Assembly (NCBI RefSeq): GCF_030867145.1
Contig: NC_134414.1
Span: 78,172,504-78,236,503, forward strand
Direction of reading: 5' to 3'
Length of the DNA stretch: 64,000 nucleotides
From: Opisthocomus hoazin
Taxonomy: Eukaryota > Chordata > Aves > Opisthocomiformes > Opisthocomidae
Under the pieces are notes generated by a model that was given only the letters and a program-made list of their open reading frames with translations, was not told the origin of the DNA and searched no databases. Positions 39,401 to 54,400 of this stretch are shown one piece after another (the stretch's first letter is position 1; every line of letters starts with the position of its first letter). Position numbers and translations under genes: made by a program.

Positions 39401-42400
39401 AATATATTATTCCAGAAGAACATCCCTACAAATTCTATTTGCAACTGGAAAGCCCCTTCTTACACTATAGCTTGCGGCTCTGACACACACATCCCACAAG
39501 TTTCCTGCAGAAGCTATTAGACCAGTTGACAACTAGATTCAGCTGCAACATAAAGTGGAAATGCACCTATACTGAAGTGGCAACCTAACGCAGTTTCATT
39601 TAGCTTGTTTTCTATTTGTGTGTGATAAGCTTTCTGCCGTATGTGACTTGGCTGTGTAATATAAAAAAATCTTTTCTGGGAGAAGTACTGCAGCAAACCT
39701 GCTTAGAGGCTTCTTGTATTAGTGAGTCAGCTCTTTTAACTTTAGAATAACAAAGTAGGCAAGCACTCTTCCTAATTTATTGTGATATGTTACAATTCCA
39801 GAGAGAAATGCCATATTTCTTGCGCATCCCACACAAAATTGTCTTATAGGAGCGGAACGGCTGTTTCAGTCACTCATTGATTTCAAATGGTTCAAACTTG
39901 AACAGAAGCTTAAACATAAAGAAAGTTGTTTCTATCCCTTTAAGGTTAAGAGGTGTTAGTAACTCCAGATCTGTCTGTATACCAGGGCACTAAAGCAGTG
40001 ATCATAATGTCAAATGCTTATACTACCTTCTATGAACAAAGACAGTAATTCTCTACAAGTAGAGATGTGCACAACATTTTCTGTGTGAATTGTCAATTCC
40101 AACGTGGAAGACTGCATCTCCCTCCTCCACCAGCATACCAATGAGAGCTAAACCCCCTTGTAGCTCTTCATGTGCCTCACCAGTCTTATCCCAAGATTCA
40201 TCTTGTGCTCAGGAGTTATAGGAGGGAAGGAATCCCTTGCAGACAAAAAACAGTTGTGGAGATTCTTTCTGGCTGCAAAGTAGTGTTTGTGCTGAGCAGT
40301 GTGACCACATACACCACGGCAGTAAAAACCCGCAAATAAGTCTTCTGCAGAAGAATGATAGAGAGCTAGTGGTGTTCTGCTTGCTTCATTTTCTTCCACA
40401 ATCACAAGCTGCAGAAAGCCAGCCCAGTTATTGCCTTCTCAATGACTTCTGCTCACAGTTCCTGCGTGAGTTGGTTATTGACTCAAACAGTAACTTTCTC
40501 ATTTGTGAACATCGTGACTGTTGAGATAAAGTAAACCCAAAACACTCTTGGGAATCATTTCAAGGCTTTTGGAAATATCTGTATGCTAACAGAAAATGTC
40601 ATGTTTCAGTCTCAACTAGACATAAAGGCAGAACAAATAGAGCCATTTCAGAAACTTTTTAAGTTTTGAAGCTTATGGTGATTTCTGATTTTCCGTAAGA
40701 CAGAACTGAAGTTACAACATAATACATTTGCTTCTGGCTGTTCCTCATGTCATGCTTTAAAACACTCTTCCTCCAAACAAACAGGACCTTTGTGTCTGAT
40801 AGCACCCAGTCACGCAACATGATGTTAAAGTTGGGAGACCAGGGGCACAGGCTTGTCTCAAGATGCCCTCTTGACTGGTGTATAATTTGCGTGCCCCTGA
40901 CATGTGCCTAAGGTAGCAAAAAGCGAGCACTGGGATTAGCTGTAATGTCAATTCGCTTACTGGTCAATGCCTTGAAATGATCAATGCCTGAATTCTCATC
41001 GCATTACAGCTCCTCTCACACTAATGTTCCCCCATTACCAGGGAACAGGATGAAACCACTGACAGAGCCCACAATACAGACAATAGCCACAGCATAAATC
41101 TTCTGAGGGTCCCTCTACCTGGGGGATACTTCCCTGTAATGGCAAAGAGATGCTGTTCCCTCAGGAACTGACAACATATCCACTGACATTAGGGTAGTGC
41201 AGGCAGAGATGGCGAATTCAGTTTCAGGAGTAAAGCTGCTCAAGAGAAATGCCAAATGTTTTTCAGACAGATCTGCTGAAACATACAAAATTACTGAAGT
41301 CAGCAGTGGCTTAGAGGGCTAAAAAACAATGGAAACTGCTTATGAGGTTCTACTGGCTGCACTTTACATTGCTTGCAAAATACACCAAAACTCAATAGTT
41401 CAATTTGGACTAAAAACCTAACAAAAAGGGCACAAATTCAAAGCCACTTTCAATTTGCTTGCCTGTAAAGATGATGGAACAGCTGTATTTGCCCAGCTAC
41501 AGAATCTGCCCGCTGCCAGCAGTGATCTTCAGGAACTTCACTCACCTGCCTCTGAAACACACCACCTTTGCTAATGTCACCATTTGGTTTCTAACTGGCC
41601 TTCTTGGTATTACCCAGGTGAATCCTAGATCTGCCTGAAATTTGCCTGAAAATTCCTTGATCCATTGAGTCTACTGCGAACAGACAGAGCCGCTGCAAAC
41701 AGAGTCTGTTATATGGTGACAAAATATTTGAGACTTGGCATGAAATAGCAATTTCTTTTCTTTTTAATGCTCAGTTCTCATTCTGAGAACTCATTTCCAA
41801 ACATTATTTTCTAGGTATGTTATTAGGAATTCTCAGTACTACAAATCCTCTGTTAGTACTTCAGAGGGAAACAAGTTTCCACGGATGCTCTATGTACCTT
41901 CTGTGATATCAGATCTTTACTAGAATATTATTAATGAATACTTTGTTGTTAGTTAAGGACAAGTTGTTCCTAATTTTTTTTGGCTCAGCTTTGATTTATA
42001 TGGCTGCAAACAGAAAACTAATGCCAACATTTTTCTGTATTTCATTAAACTAAAATTACACAGTATAAGCCTTTCACTATTGTTTACTCCAACTAATGTG
42101 AAAGTAACCACAAAGTCAATGCATTAGTGAAACATGGGAAGTACCTCCAGCACTTTTGGGCTCTGTCCATTCATACTGGGGTAACCTTTAAACACTGGAT
42201 TAAATTCAGTGCTGAAAATACAGTAAATTAGATGCAAACTGAAACCCGTGTGTCTCCTCTCACTTCTGAAAGCTTACATCGTTCTTCTTGAATCCAACTG
42301 ATTACAATTAGCAGCTATTTAAAGTTGTCCCTACTCCATGCAACATTTGGGTGCTGGAGCAGTTCTCCTTGCTTTAGGGAAGTACTCCATGTTCACAGCT

Positions 42401-45400
42401 ACATGTCTATTGCCTACAAGTCAACTACATATTTGAAGCTAAGATTTCTTGTCTGAACAGCATCTCTCCTTCTTTTGCTACAACCTTTCTGTTTTGATAG
42501 CTGATTGATTCACAGTGCCCTTTAGTGTAACAGTCAAACCAGCATAAATGTGTTGATTTATGCAAGCTTATTGCAACAAAAGGACGTAAAGACTCACAAA
42601 TGAAACAGAGCGGGGAGCTACAATAAGAAGAGCTTGGGTTTCATACAAAATACTCAAATAGCCAAGTACTGCCGGCAGGTTCTCCTGAAGAAATGTAAAT
42701 TGCTTTGGCAGAGTTTCAAGATATCTCTTCAAAATAAAATTTGCTAGTAGAAGATCCTGTACAGAAATGAATTTAACTCATTCTTGTAAGGTAAGGAACC
42801 AGTAATTTGTTACAGAAAATTTGCTATAATAGCAAAGTATTATAAAAGAAGAGAGACGGCTGCCATTACACCATTGCCTATATTCACAATGAAAGCAGGC
42901 AGGTCTACTTGCTGGAGAAGGCAATAAGATATGATGTTTTTTTCAGCAGTTAAGCAGAACTGCCTGCTCCCAGCCCCCCACTCCCGCAAAGGTAAGTAAG
43001 AGGTGTACCTGAAGAGCAGGGTAGAAGAAGATCCATAATAACTGAATCTGCTCCTTTAGTGTAAACATTTATTTCATCTGTCAGAGGATGTCTGACCACT
43101 ACAGACATCCTCTTCCTGACGGAATCAAAGCCCAATGTATGTAATACTTCAAAGCTTAACGTTCCCAGGTGAGGTAGCTCCACTGATACCTGGTCAGACA
43201 GCCTTCCAACCAGAGAACAGTTATATGCCCTTGCTGCATAGACGAGAGCAGCTTCATCTGGACTCTCTGCTTCGTATCGGAGTTCTCCTTCCTCAGGTCC
43301 ACTCCCCACAGCTGCCCTGCCTTGCTGGGAGCTGTAGCCATTGTTATTCATCTGCGCAGAGTATGCCAGCTTCTCTTCCAGTTTTAATAAAGTGCTATCC
43401 GTAGATGTAGATGAAAGCACACTTAAACCAAATCTGTGCATTGATTTGCTTGTAGCTAGACTAGATGAACTGCTGCTGTTAGATCCAGAGGTCAAGCGAC
43501 TTGGAGTGAATCTTCGTATGAAGTCTTCTATGGTTTTTACTGGAGATTTTAGTTCAAATCGATCTCTGACCTTGAAAAGTGAAAAACAAACCAATGAACA
43601 AAGCACAAAGAAAAGCTGTACAAGAATCCCAACACTGATATTCAGACTAAGCAGTTGCAACTAAAGGGGAGAATTTCTTTGAGAGCAAAAAGTAATGGCA
43701 TTTGTATTTTGAGAAAGGAAAGTAAATGGATAAAACTGACTCAACAGCAAAAACACTTACTAGAACTTCAGAATTGTATCTCTGTGTGAAGGCACATAAA
43801 TAAGTTTGTATTAAAAATGTTTATTCTTCTTCCACCTCCTCAGACGTGACTAATGGATATACTATCAATGTTGGACCATGACCAGTAGTGCACACTAAAA
43901 GCTATTGTCAGTAGGAAACACTGGCATTCTTTGTGCATATTCAGTGAAGGTAGTAAAAAAAAAAGTTAATGCAAGATTTTTTTGTTGAGAAGTGTGGTAA
44001 CAGAAAAGTCTTATGAGAATATGCCAATGTCAACAACATTCTCAATAGGAATGTGTTGAAATAAATAACTTCCACTGTCTTCTCTTTCAGCATCAAAGCA
44101 TTTTGCTTCAGTTTTATCACTTATCTCAGTTTACTTCAATCTTTTTTACAGATACAAGGTTATTAATAGTAATAGCACATTCATAGTAATATATATTAAA
44201 TTATTGTATAAGAGTGTAGCATTCCTGAAACAGCAGAATTAAGCATTCTCCAAATGTTTCCCTGGCACAAACCCACGTCATTTTGCAGACTAGTTCACTT
44301 TTTATTCCAATTTGGAACAGAAACAATTCTCAGAATTTTCTCCAGAATGGAAATTCCAGCTGCTGGCTAGCTTTAATACTACATTCCATTACATTTTTGT
44401 CTTACAGATCATCTTGTGATTGTGTTTTTGAAATTCTCATTCATCACTGACATTGATTTAGGCCAATTTAAGCAGTAATGATCATTACTTCACATAATGA
44501 GCTTAAGATGCATCTTTTACATAATTTGAAAGTTTTAAGCAATGTTTTTCAAGTGTATTCACTTTTTAAAATTGCCTCAGACTTTTCTTAATTTAATCCA
44601 TACATACAAAATATTCAGAGACATCTTATATCCTTTTCTGGGAAGCCTTGCACATTTACAAATTACCTTCTACACATACTTATGCACATACTTACATTTA
44701 TTAAATGAATAAGTTACACTACAAGAAATTGGGAAACTTTCAGAAGTATCTTGAAATTGTCGATGAAAGCATATCTTATCTTGAAAGCAAGTGAAATAGC
44801 TGACATACTCCGTTTAACTAATGCTTAACTAAACCGTCTCAATCACACAGCAGTTCTAAGAGTTGTCTCACAACTAGTTCTAGTTCTTTCTCACTAGAAT
44901 AGGAGGTTTTCATTTCCCCAATGTACAAGACAAATTAGTATCAATGCAAAAGAGGCTTAAACCCTCTTTTGCTGTTTCTTTAACCCACCTTCTGTCGGGG
45001 CTGATTTGGTGCAGTAACCACGACTGTATTACATATAGTCAAAGCGATGAAGAAGTCAAAAATATCACATAGTTCTGGACTCAGATTGGATAATGGCTGT
45101 TCGTGGCTCCTCGTGGCATCCAGATGCTTTGCACATTCATTCACCTTTTCTAACAAGCTTGGGTCAGGTGTGATATCCTTCTCCTAGTAATAAATACCAA
45201 TGATTAGTATCTGTGATTCCGCAAACTTCCAAAGCAGCAACAAGCAATCAAAGCATCCAAAGCAGTGTCAATATCAAGTTTTATGGTGGCCTTACACCAC
45301 AGAGTGGAGTTAGATAGGACTGTAAAACACCCATTCTAGACAATAAACAGTTAACAATGAGCCTACTGATAGACATGGAAATGTGAGTAACTGTTTTCAC

Positions 45401-48400
45401 TACAGATAATTATAGTGGCAATATTCATCTATTTTCAGGGTAGTGGACAGGAGAAATTACATGCTAATATTCCTTCCTCTCTCCTGTCTAATTCAAGACA
45501 TTTTTTATCTATTACTAAAAGGTGGTACACTACAGAGACCAAAAGAGTGGAAAAATTAGACAGCAATGACATTCAAAGCTCGGCCCTACACCAGCACAAA
45601 TAAGTGAAACCATCTTGAATTGTTTGTTAGAGAACAACCATCCACACATTTGAAGGTAATTCATGTGTTTTTTTACACTGAAACACAGAGCACTTTCCAC
45701 TCTATTTCTTCAGTACTTTCCACTTACTAATCTATGTCTCGTGAAAGCAAACTCCGATATTTCTTAAGACAGAGGATGCAAAGATACAAAAGATTAAAAG
45801 ATAAACTGATCTAAGGCTCTTTCTTCAGTAAAATTTTATCTGCTGATGCTCAGCAGCTGATGAATCTGAGCAAACACAGAAGCCCCGTGTGTGTAAAACC
45901 TGCAGCTTGGAACTGTACCAAAAGAGCTTACTCTTGACTGAAATCAAGAAGTTCCACCAGCGCAAACAGCATCCTTCTGTGTCTATATTTGTAATTTGTT
46001 TTAACGATGAATTTGTGTCAACAGCGCAACAATGCAAAATCCCTAGATAGACAAGACCTGGCTTCTCTGCTCTCTTCTTACCACTCAGCTCATGTAAAAC
46101 TTCCATGGAATTACAATAGCATAAAATAAATTAAACAAAGCAAAGTTGTAAGGACATAAATTCACCAACATTTTGAAATGTAAAGGTTTATATTTTTTTA
46201 AAATACAACACATGCAATCCACTGATAAGACTAAATCACATTAAAAATATGGTGTATGTCAAGAGTGACTAAGAATTGGAATACATGCTATCCAGCCCAG
46301 TACCTTTTAGTTTTAAAATCCTCTGACAAAAGAGAAGAGACAGATGCAGAGCAGTTAGAATCCTTGACCTCAAACCTTATGCTACTCTCAGCTTCTGTAG
46401 ATAAAGGGAAGGCATATGTTTTTTTTTCAAAATCAAGGTATAACTAAAACAAAGGTTTCTGATTGTCTTTACCTTTAGCTTGCTCCCACAGAGAAGGTCT
46501 GTAGATAAGATCTATGCCAACACTTGATTGTTTTTGTACAAGCAGCTGTGACTACAGCACAAAAAATGCCAAGATGTCTGTAAGTCTGTAAGAGGTGCAC
46601 AATGTGCTACAGATTTTTTACCTCTCCCTTTCCAGGACATTGCTCTATTGAAACATACAGGACACTGGGCATTTAGTTCTCATGACTTACCATTGGGCTA
46701 CTGAACGCAGTGTGCTTCGAGAGTATGCTTGCTCTTTTTGCGTCAGCTCTGCTACCTGTGCGCCGGTGGGTTTTGGTGCTCTGACTTCTGTGGATTACTT
46801 TGATGCTCTGATGGCTGCAGATGCTATCACGCTGGGATAGAGTTCCTCCTCTTGGGGCTGCCTCGTCTTCCTCAGAATCAGGTTCCTGGTACATTGCTAA
46901 GCGTTTGGCTATCAGTAAAAACACAGAGGGAGAAATGTTGCGTACGTTAAACATGGCTGAGACAGAGGGAGAGGGACATCGGGACTTTGCTCAAGTGATC
47001 TGATTCTAATATTATACTGCGCTTTTCACGGTAAGAATGAATGATTCTATTATCAGGAGATAACAAAGTATAGTCTTAATTGAATGTTATCTAATGGAGG
47101 ATGCTGATAACATAATTAGAAACGTAATGCAATACTCTGCCTCCCTCATCGCCACACTCTATCTGAAAGGTGGTTTGACTCTGCAGTAACTCACTGCACT
47201 CCTGAAGACTATTCCACAGTTCAGCCTGATGAAACCAACCAAATAATTTGGTCTTCACTTGCAGTCTGAGAAGGAAATAAACAATCCAGAAAATTTTCTT
47301 GTCCTTTCCAACAGAATATGGAAATTTCACAGAAAGTCTTTTCCAGCAAAAATGTTGCATCTACCCTGTACCAATTAACTGACATCTGAAACGTCCTCAG
47401 AACTACATATACAGAGCACTACTGCCCTTATTTTAAATACAGAGAGGAGGTACAGACAACGTAAAAGCCTCGCTCATGGTCAGGGCCATCTGCTGCAGAG
47501 TGAACCAGATTCTTGACTCCTAGGCTTGTGCTGAAACCACCCTGGAGGCTGTCCCCTCCTCTCTGGACAGCATGATAGGCAGGACAATGCAGCGTGTGGT
47601 ATCAAAACCAGCAGGTACCCTCACCTGCTGCAACACTTGTTTCCATGACTATTTGCTGCAGTGAGCAATACCTAGTTACATAGAATAAAATAGTTTTTCC
47701 AAATGATATAGTATAGATGAATGGTTCCCCAGCCAAGAATCCAGCTACAACAATTACTGTTACAAACCAATCCTGGCAGTTTGCTATACAGAAGTTGAAA
47801 AGGGAACAGAAAGCAGAGGTGTGAAACAGCCATGGAATCCAGCACCTCTAATAACAGGCTTCGTTTAGCTCTAACTGATGTATGACATATTTTTCTATTC
47901 CTAAAGACCACAGGCATTTAATAATCTGAGTTATTCATTAGGCAGGCACAGGTCACTCTAACAGACATCTATTTATTCCTTCATTAGGGATTCATTGAAA
48001 GGCTTTTCATTATACTCTCAAAATAATCCACATTATCCAGATATACAGTACAAGTTACATATTTGTGGCTCGACTTTGTTTCGGTTCTCTGGTGTAGCAA
48101 ATTAGATTTTCCTAATGTCAGACGATAAATCACTAGCGTGTAAGTTAATTATTCAGGCACTTAACAGCAACAACAAGAAATTTTTCTTCCAAAATACTTC
48201 CTGAGAAAAATCTTGCAATACGTATAGTGAATTTGGCATGGGACCATTTTTAATGGAGCTACCTTTCTCATCAAAGAAAAACCCATCCTCACCATCCGCT
48301 GCAATTTTCAAACGTGTTTTAGCTGTCAGAAAGCAATCGGAGGAGTTGAAATCAGACCACACACAGTACATGCTGATAGCTCTGTCAGTGCAGTATCATC

Positions 48401-51400
48401 AGAGGTTTTTTGAACTCCATTTGGAACATGTATAGGCTCTGTCTGAAATGTGGGAGCTGGAATGCACACCCTGTCTTTGCTCTAATGCATGTCCAGGTAT
48501 GCAACATCCTGCGCCGCACTCTGGCTCCTGCTGGAAGAAAATTCAGGCCATGGAGGTAGAAAGGGCCATAGTGCATTTGGAGATGTGGAGAAGAGACTGC
48601 AGGGCACCCTGCAGATCACCTCAGCCCCATAGCTCGAATACAGCCCTGCAGCCCAGACCCTGAGGCTGATGTAGACTGACTGGGATAACTGGGGAGTTTC
48701 CCTCATTAGCATTATTTGGTGTGATTCATGCTCCTCTGTGTTATGTGGTGGGGAAGAGGTTGAGCAGTGGCACATTCAACACTGTGAGGGCAGCTGCTCC
48801 CTTGAGCCACACAGCTGCAAACAGAAGAGCACAGCACCACTGCCTTCTCCTTTAAGTGCCTACCTTGTCCTTTGATTCATATAAGAGAACCTAGAAGACA
48901 GCTCAAAAAATTAGAGAGGTCACTGGTCTCCTTGGCCCTTCTGTTGCACGGCAATCAGCTGCAAGGTAATAAAGTTCACTTCACCTGCACAGGCTGCTTC
49001 CTGCAACTTGTTGCATGTGCTTTGGGGCAGTGCTGTTCTAACCTGCCCATCGCTCTTGCCCACTAATTCCCATTTTCGTCTGCTCTGTAAGCCTTTATGC
49101 ATTTTGCCAGTGGAATCAGGAATTGGCCGGATGGTCGCACTCCAAGAGTTGCGATCAATGGCTCTATGTCCAAGTGGAGACTGGTGACAAGATGCATTCC
49201 TCATGAGTCGGTACTGGGACCGGCGCTGTTTAACATCTTTGTCGACGACATGGGCAGTAGGATTGAGTGCACCTTCAGCAAGTTTGCTGATGATGCCAAG
49301 CTGTGTGGTGTGGTCAATGTGCTGGAGGGAAGGGATACCATCCAGAAGGACGCTGACAGGCTTGAGAGGTGGGCTTGTGTGAACCTCATGAAGTTCAACA
49401 AGGCCAAGTGCAGAGTCCTGCACATGGGCTGGGGCAAACCCAAGCACAAATACGGACTAGGTGGAGAATGGATGAAGAGCAGCCCTGAGGAGAAGGACTT
49501 GAGGGTGCTGGTTGATGAGAAGCTCAGCATGAGCCAGCAATGTGTACTCGCAGCCCAGAAGGCCAACTGTATCCTGGGCTGCATCACAAACAGCTTGGCC
49601 AGCAGGGCGAGGGCGGGGCTTCTGCCCCTCTGTTCTGCTCTGATGAGACCCCACCTGGAGTCCTGCATCCAGCTCTGGAGCTCTCAGCACAAGAAGGACA
49701 TGGACCTGTTGGAGCAGGTCCAGAGGAGACCACAAAAATGATCAGAGGAAAGGAACACTTCTCCTATGAGGACAAGCTGAGAGAGTTGGGGCTGTTCAGC
49801 CTGGAGAAGAGAAGCTACAGGGAGACCTTACCATGGCCTTTCAGTACCTGAAATGGGGCTACAGGAAAGCTGGAGAGGGACTTTTTACAAGGGCATGTAG
49901 TGACAGGACAAAGGGTAAAACTGAAAGAGGATAGATTTAGATTAGAAATAAGAAATAAATTCTTTACTAAAGGGTGGAACAGGCGGCCTAGAAAAGTTGT
50001 GGATGCCCCATCCCTGGAAGTGTTCAAGACCAGGTTGGAAGGGACTTTGAGCAACCTGGTCTAGTAGAAGGTGTCCCTGCCCATGGCGGAGGGGTTGGAA
50101 CTACATGATCCTTAAGGTCCCTTCCTAGCCAAACCATTCTACGGTTCTATGATTCAATGAAGTGCAGACCCCTATATTGTGTGTTCAATTCATCTGATAA
50201 GGTTTGCCTATATCAGGAGTCTACACTGAGGACCCAAAGTGACCTGCAGCATGTCATAAGCACTGATCCAGGCCGTCAATCAAGATGTGAGCCAGGCTGC
50301 TCACTGTTCTCCCCCAGCATCCCAGTTTACTTCCAAAGTAAAAAAGGAAGGCATGAGCCATGTGGACATCGTAGTATGTCACTTTAAGAGGATGCCTCAA
50401 GTACCAGAATGTAGTGGCACACTGAATGACTTCTGTCCTTCTCAGCACTGGGGAAGCACGATGGAGTGCACAACTGGGGAGGTCTGACAGAGTGCACACC
50501 CCGTGGAAGGTAGCGCCCAGCCTGTCGGTGCAAGCTCTGCCTTAATTATCTTTTGCAGGCTCCTAGTTGTATGCTGCAACCTCCAGGTTGAAAAACCATT
50601 GCTCAAGATGACACACCAGTAAGTTTTTCTGCACTTTACCAAAGTTTAAGACTTAAATCTATCATAAGAAGCACATTTTTTTCCTCATCTTCATTAAAGC
50701 TCTTCTCAGCAAACCCAGTCTCAAGGAGAGTTGGTGTGACATGTGGACACTCAGCCTCTATCAGGAAAAGCCATAGGGATAATCCTCCTCACTGTGGATG
50801 CTGGGCATCTGAATGGCAGACTGACAGAATGCTGCACTTTTTCTTGTAACAGGTAATATTCCTTGACAGGGAAAGGACTGGCTACAATTATTCTTTACAG
50901 CAAAATGTGCCACCCAGTTGGTCCAATTCCCTTCCAAGCAAAGTTTTTTAAAAAAGGACACACGTTTTCTTTAATAATCATATCCAATTTAAGCTTCTGC
51001 TCTGAAAATACATCTCGAAACACCTGACTCCAAAGACCCTGAACTGATTATTATTTTATTCCATGTATAAAAACTCTATTATATGCTTGCATACCGTATC
51101 TCTGTATTCTTCATTGCTCTTTCTTCTTTCTTACATTACATCTAAAAGTATTTTGTTAAAGCTGTTTCCTAATGCAGCACTCAACTTCCTTATTGGTATT
51201 ACACCAATAGCGCTGTCCTTTCTAGTCTATATAATCTCAGCTATCTCTTGCTCGCTATACAGATTTTCATTGTAGCACATTCATTTAATTGTTCCTGCCA
51301 CTGAGAAAAAAAGAGAAAAAGGGAAAGTAGATACAAGACTAGAATCTCATTTAACTGAGTCAAATGTAAGTCTTTCGATACAAATGGTGTTATTTCAGTT

Positions 51401-54400
51401 TTATAGCAAGGTAAGCTTGGTAACAAAAAAACAGGCCTTAGCACCTTTCAACATCTTCTGGGTTACATATTATGCAGCAAGAATCAAGAAGTTTGAAGAA
51501 ATAATGAAACCCAGTTCAATCGTTATGTTACAGCTAAGGTTCACAACGCTTCAGTTGTGCAAAGCGTGCTTCTTTGGGAACACGCTGTTCTCTCCACCCA
51601 CTCAGTGCTCTCCAATTCAGAACCTTTTCCTGTGAACATTATAACCTAGAAGACATTGTTGTGGGATGCTTTTCAGTTTCAGCACTGAAAAGTGGTGGCC
51701 TTGATCGTTTGCCTGATGAGAGAGTTGTTTATTAACGGCAAATACACAAACAGCTTTGAGAAACTCAGCAATGCAATTCATGAAAGTCAAATTTCACTAT
51801 CCTCTAGTTCATTTTATATTCATGGCACAAAGAAGTAATAATAATTCTTATTCCATGAACTCTCTTTCATCTTTCAGAAGACAACAGTAAGCTATAAAGC
51901 TCCTGTAGTACCAGCTAAGTATTTGAAAAGACACTCTTTTATTTAAAAATCCCTTTTATTTCATTATTTTGTTTTGCTTGTTTCTGTTTTACCTTCTGTG
52001 CTATGTTCTACGATGAGGCACCCATTTTGCAGGCTGATGGAGATACTCTTGCCACACAGCCAGATGTTCCACTAACTACAACAGGGGGATCAAGAAACTC
52101 TAAAGGACTTTCCTTCAAGCAGAATAAAACCACAGACCCCCTAAGCCAGAATAATTCAGCTGTCAGTGTGTGGGCCCTGATTTCACCATGGGATAATTCC
52201 ATTTCGCCCCAAACCACTAAATAAAGCTGTTACTGAACTATCATAAAGTAAATCTAGATATGCAGTACTTATGGCACCATACCACCTTCTTGCCTTATTA
52301 TTTTATGAGAACAAGCTTATTTCACTTTGCAGTGCACTCTAGTGTCTACATAAAGAGTCAGTTGAGCAGCTAGCATGCTGTACACTTGTACAAGCGTGCT
52401 AACATAATCTAACTTAATTTACTTTGCAAGAACTTCCCCATAAGGACAAGTCTTGAGATTAGAAAACACCAAGATTTCCCTTTCTCTCCCCTCTTGGCAT
52501 CCCCAGGGACTTACAATGAATAACCTGAAGTCCTTCATTAAGAACTCTTTATTCCACTTAGAAATGGAGATCATTCCTACTTTCCTGGAGATTTTGCAGA
52601 GCAATTGTGAGTGTAGGTATATGCTTAGAAAAAAGTATTACCTGTCTCTAAATATGAGCTATTGTCTTCTACAGGATTTAAAATGGGGCACTCCTAATGT
52701 ACTGAGTTCTACATCTGCTGGCACTGGTTCTCTCTTCAGTTAGCAATTAACATTTTTCAAATAGCAATAACAAATGTAAAGAGAAACTACAAACAAGCTA
52801 CACAAAATGCCTGAAGCACCCAGTTCTGCTAAAGGTTTTGGTCTTTCTGGGGAAGGCCTAAATGGACTTTCTGAAAATGTCAAATTGTAAAGGTAGCAAA
52901 TGAGAAGTCCCTTTGGAAGCAACACATGCATTTACAGAAAAGGTTTATTGATTTTTATGCCTTCTTTTTTTTAAAAAAATCCAATTCTCCAACATGGTTG
53001 GTATGTGCAGCCTGCGCTCTCTTGGCTACATAGAAAAGAGTAAGAAAGCTTCACTACAAAATAGCCTCCCAAACTAAGAAAGAGTTTTTTTAATATAATG
53101 TACTTCCCTATGAAAAGTAGTTGCTGGGCAATGTTCAGCAAGAAAAAAGAGAGATTAGAAAGAAACTCCTTCTTTCTCAGATTTAGTGATTAAGAACACT
53201 TTGCTAGGCAAGAGAAAATCACTGAGGTTTTCATTGTCTGCCTTCACCCTCATAAACTTATCTTATTCTTAGGTTGTCTAGAGTTTTTTTAACAGTCATT
53301 GGAAGGAAGGGGAAGGAATGCAAAGAATGAAAAATTCAGATTTTTCAGATTTGTGTGGTTGCATTCATGGAGATTGAACCCATGTTTTGTCAAAAGTTCC
53401 ATACAATGGGTGGCTAAAACTAGAAAAACAGAGATCACACCCCACAAGCAAGAGTGCGATTAATTCAGCATTTGGAAACAACTAGGACAAACGTCAGGCT
53501 GAGAGCATTTGGTTATAGCTAAATCATATAACGACTTTCAGAAGCACAGTCAGCTTTTGGGCACCTGCTGTCTCTGGGATTAGCAGACAGACTTGGGGCA
53601 TGGCCAATTCCAAGAATTTTTAGAAGCTGGCTACTCGCCTGAAGGGAAGAGCTTTGGTATGGCAATGTAATTTTACATATAGGGAAACAGTCCACTTTTA
53701 CTTAGTGCTAGATTCTTTTGGGCTAGGAGGAAGTACTAATTAGAAGGATAATTTTTGGTGGCGTGTAGCACTTCTTCGCAGTATCACCCCACTGTGTAAG
53801 CAACACATAGCAAGGTGTTAGCTTTAAGAAATAACAGATAGATACAACTCCATCCATTTCTGGGATTTAACCAGAGTATAGTGCCAATGGGTATTCCATA
53901 AATGCCCAGGAGATTTATGAATGGGACAATCATACTTCCAGTTGGAGTGGTCCCTGACATACCCTGCTCCTGAGTTAATGCTCTACGAATCAAGAATAAC
54001 CATTGAAGAAGGCAACAGCATAGACTTAAGAACGCAGGTCACACACACGTGAGGTAGGAATTCTCTTCATCTGTATTTAGAATTCGAAGCCATAGACAGG
54101 CATGTATCAGACAACAAACATCGATGTCTAAAACAGGTCTGATGAATTAGATCCTATAAATGCTTAATTTTCTCCATTAACTGTACAAGTCTCTAGATGA
54201 CTATCTTCCATACAAGTATCTAAAATCAGGTAACAAGAGTCCCATCCCTATCAACATAGCCTCCATAGGGCCCCAACAGGCAGGGTGAATTCCCGTAGTT
54301 TGATCCCGATCAGTGCATAATCCATCACTGAAGTATGGATTGGTGGCCTCAGCAATGATGAATATTTGATAGAGCTTGCATCGTGGGACTGTTGCTGTAT

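Noticed and set aside
49097..49741. 214-codon plus-strand frame that could be read as a host gene
   Set aside because: It translates as a CR1 reverse transcriptase ([16 protein letters not shown]), is 5'-truncated and frameshifted, and is followed by a CR1 3' end.
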